Shown piece after piece: positions 62,912 to 64,000 of a stretch of 64,000 nucleotides of DNA. Each line of letters starts with the position of its first letter. Position 1 is the stretch's first letter. Source of the stretch: Alphaproteobacteria bacterium (GTDB lineage Bacteria; Pseudomonadota; Alphaproteobacteria; Rhodobacterales; Rhodobacteraceae); assembly GCA_030428355.1 (NCBI GenBank), contig JAUIBL010000012.1, positions 1-64,000 of the forward strand, given 5' to 3'. The notes beneath the pieces were generated by a model. The model searched no databases. It was not told the origin of the DNA and saw only the letters and a program-made list of their open reading frames with translations. The translations under genes and the position numbers were made by a program.

Positions 62912-64000
62912 TCACCCGTCTTTGCGGATGACCTCGTTCTTCGGGTCGTAGGGGCTGTCCTCGACCACCACGGCATCCCAAAGCTCGTTCAGGATCTTGA
63001 CCTTCAGCTTGGTGCCCACCTCGGCCAGTTCCGGCTTCACGTAACCCATCCCGATGGATTTGCCGAAGGCCACGGAATACCCGCCCGAGGTCAGACGACC
63101 CACACGGGTCTGTCCATCGTACAGCGCCTCCCGGCCCCACGGATCGGCATCCGCCGGTCCGTCGATCAGGAAGGTGCAGCACTTCACCCGTACGCCGGTG
63201 GCGACCAGTTCATCCTTCCCGTGGAAGTCCTTTTCGAGGTCCACAAAGCGCGGCAGATCGGCTTCCAGCGGGGTCGCATCCCGGCCCAGTTCGTTACCGA
63301 AGGCGCGGTAGGATTTCTCCTGACGCAGCCAGTTCTGCGCCCGCGCCCCCACCAGCTTGAGCCCATGCTTGGCCCCCGCCGCCATCAGCTGATCCCAGAG
63401 GTAGTTCTGCATCTCGATCGGGTGATGCAGCTCCCAGCCCAGCTCACCGGTATAGGCCACGCGGATCGCGCGCACCGGGCACATGCCCAGTTCGATGTCG
63501 CGGCAGGTCAGCCACGGGAACCGCTTGTTGCCCAGAACGGTCTCCGGATCGGCGTCCTTGACGATCTCCTTCAGCACATCGCGCGATTTCGGTCCGGCGA
63601 TGGCGAAGACACCCCACTGGGTCGTCACGTCCTGGATCTCGATATACCCGAACTCGCCCATCTTGTCCTCGGCCGCCTTGCGCAGGAAATCCGCGTCATA
63701 GGCTGTCCAGGCACCGGCAGAGACAAGGTAATACTCGTTCTCGGCCAGACGGACGATGGTGTATTCCGTGCGCGTCGTGCCCTTGGCGGTCAGCGCATAG
63801 GTCAGGTTGATCCGACCAACCTTGGGCAGCTTGTTGCAGGTGAACCAATCCAGGAACTGGGTCGCGCCCGGTCCTTTGACGACATGTTTGGTAAACGCGG
63901 TCGCGTCGATCAGACCGACGCCTTCGCGAACGGCCTTGGCCTCTTCGACGGCATATTGCCACCAGCCACCCCGACGGAAGGACCGTGCGTCATGGTCGAA
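62912..64000 (-). CDS. GcvT-domain oxidoreductase (dimethylglycine/sarcosine dehydrogenase-like), C-terminal part
   Basis: The frame is open from the right edge to a stop at 62912, giving 362 residues of the C-terminal GcvT (aminomethyltransferase-like) region; the start and any N-terminal FAD domain lie outside. It opens FDHDARSFRRGGWWQYAVEEAKAVREGVGLID and has FVDLEKDFHGKDEL, GYVKPELAEVG. This matches the folate-binding C-terminal half of FAD-dependent demethylating enzymes. It would transfer a one-carbon unit from a methylated amine to tetrahydrofolate. Confidence 0.8.
   Translation of the reverse strand, partial: FDHDARSFRRGGWWQYAVEEAKAVREGVGLIDATAFTKHVVKGPGATQFLDWFTCNKLPKVGRINLTYALTAKGTTRTEYTIVRLAENEYYLVSAGAWTAYDADFLRKAAEDKMGEFGYIEIQDVTTQWGVFAIAGPKSRDVLKEIVKDADPETVLGNKRFPWLTCRDIELGMCPVRAIRVAYTGELGWELHHPIEMQNYLWDQLMAAGAKHGLKLVGARAQNWLRQEKSYRAFGNELGRDATPLEADLPRFVDLEKDFHGKDELVATGVRVKCCTFLIDGPADADPWGREALYDGQTRVGRLTSGGYSVAFGKSIGMGYVKPELAEVGTKLKVKILNELWDAVVVEDSPYDPKNEVIRKDG

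Overview
The window reads as a chromosomal segment of a marine-type alphaproteobacterium of the order Rhodobacterales (Rhodobacteraceae / roseobacter group). This is inferred from gene content and protein resemblance: a pckA / chvI-chvG-hprK-rapZ-manX-ptsH cluster, a GAAC-N7-GAAC LexA box, a (2S)-methylsuccinyl-CoA dehydrogenase of the ethylmalonyl-CoA pathway, a non-pyrrolysine MttB homologue, DUF6473 and DUF3572 proteins, and GC-rich codon use. There are no insertion sequences, phage genes, CRISPR arrays or rRNA genes. Apart from one tRNA-Gln gene the window is densely packed protein-coding DNA, with many 1-8 nt overlaps.

Layout. 1-3.8 kb: the end of a sugar ABC transporter locus (partial permease and glucose-type binding protein) divergent from an OmpR-family response regulator / histidine kinase pair. 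3.9-8.5 kb: a complete branched-chain amino acid type ABC operon (binding protein, livH, livM, livG, livF). 8.5-16 kb: tRNA-Gln, a BON-MscS channel, an operon of an H-NOX-like protein and an HNOBA-GGDEF protein, an MttB-family methyltransferase, DUF3572 + HAD phosphatase, and a PleD-like REC-REC-GGDEF protein. 15.9-18.5 kb: EF-hand protein, ECF sigma, small membrane anti-sigma candidate, CnrX/ZraP-like sensor, DUF983. 18.5-27.8 kb: Nudix, EamA transporter, desaturase, XRE regulator, CaiB-type racemase, MFS, aldo/keto reductase, LexA-controlled ImuA, MFS. 27.9-35.4 kb: metG, FKBP, Lrp/ald pair, spermidine synthase-like fusion, serine hydrolase, rplT-rpmI. 35.4-43.4 kb: BASS transporter, acyl-CoA synthetase, pyruvate kinase, N-formylglutamate amidohydrolase, DUF1244, cobalamin adenosyltransferase, HIG1, SDR, SH3. 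43.5-53 kb: parC, DUF898, M48 peptidase, etfBA, DUF6473, 3-hydroxyacyl-CoA dehydrogenase, acyltransferase. 52.9-59.3 kb: the PTS-like regulatory cluster with ChvGI, divergent from pckA. 59.5-64 kb: mcd, small membrane protein, AhpD-like, EF-hand protein, and the 3' part of a GcvT-domain oxidoreductase gene.

How it works together: several genes serve acyl-CoA and C4 metabolism (fadD-like, 3-hydroxybutyryl-CoA dehydrogenase, electron transfer flavoprotein, Mcd, PckA, Pyk). LacI-type operator-like sequences sit upstream of both pckA and pyk, suggesting shared carbon-flux control. The most unusual system is the H-NOX-like / HNOBA-GGDEF pair: the H-NOX fold is recognisable but the proximal haem histidine and the YxSxR haem-propionate motif are all replaced, while the partner cyclase keeps its GGDEF active site and inhibitory site. 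Other points of interest are a metG whose KMSKS loop has lost both lysines, matched tandem palindromes with a shared GCGTCGACGC core in two convergent intergenic gaps, and a perfect palindrome between the XRE regulator and the desaturase.
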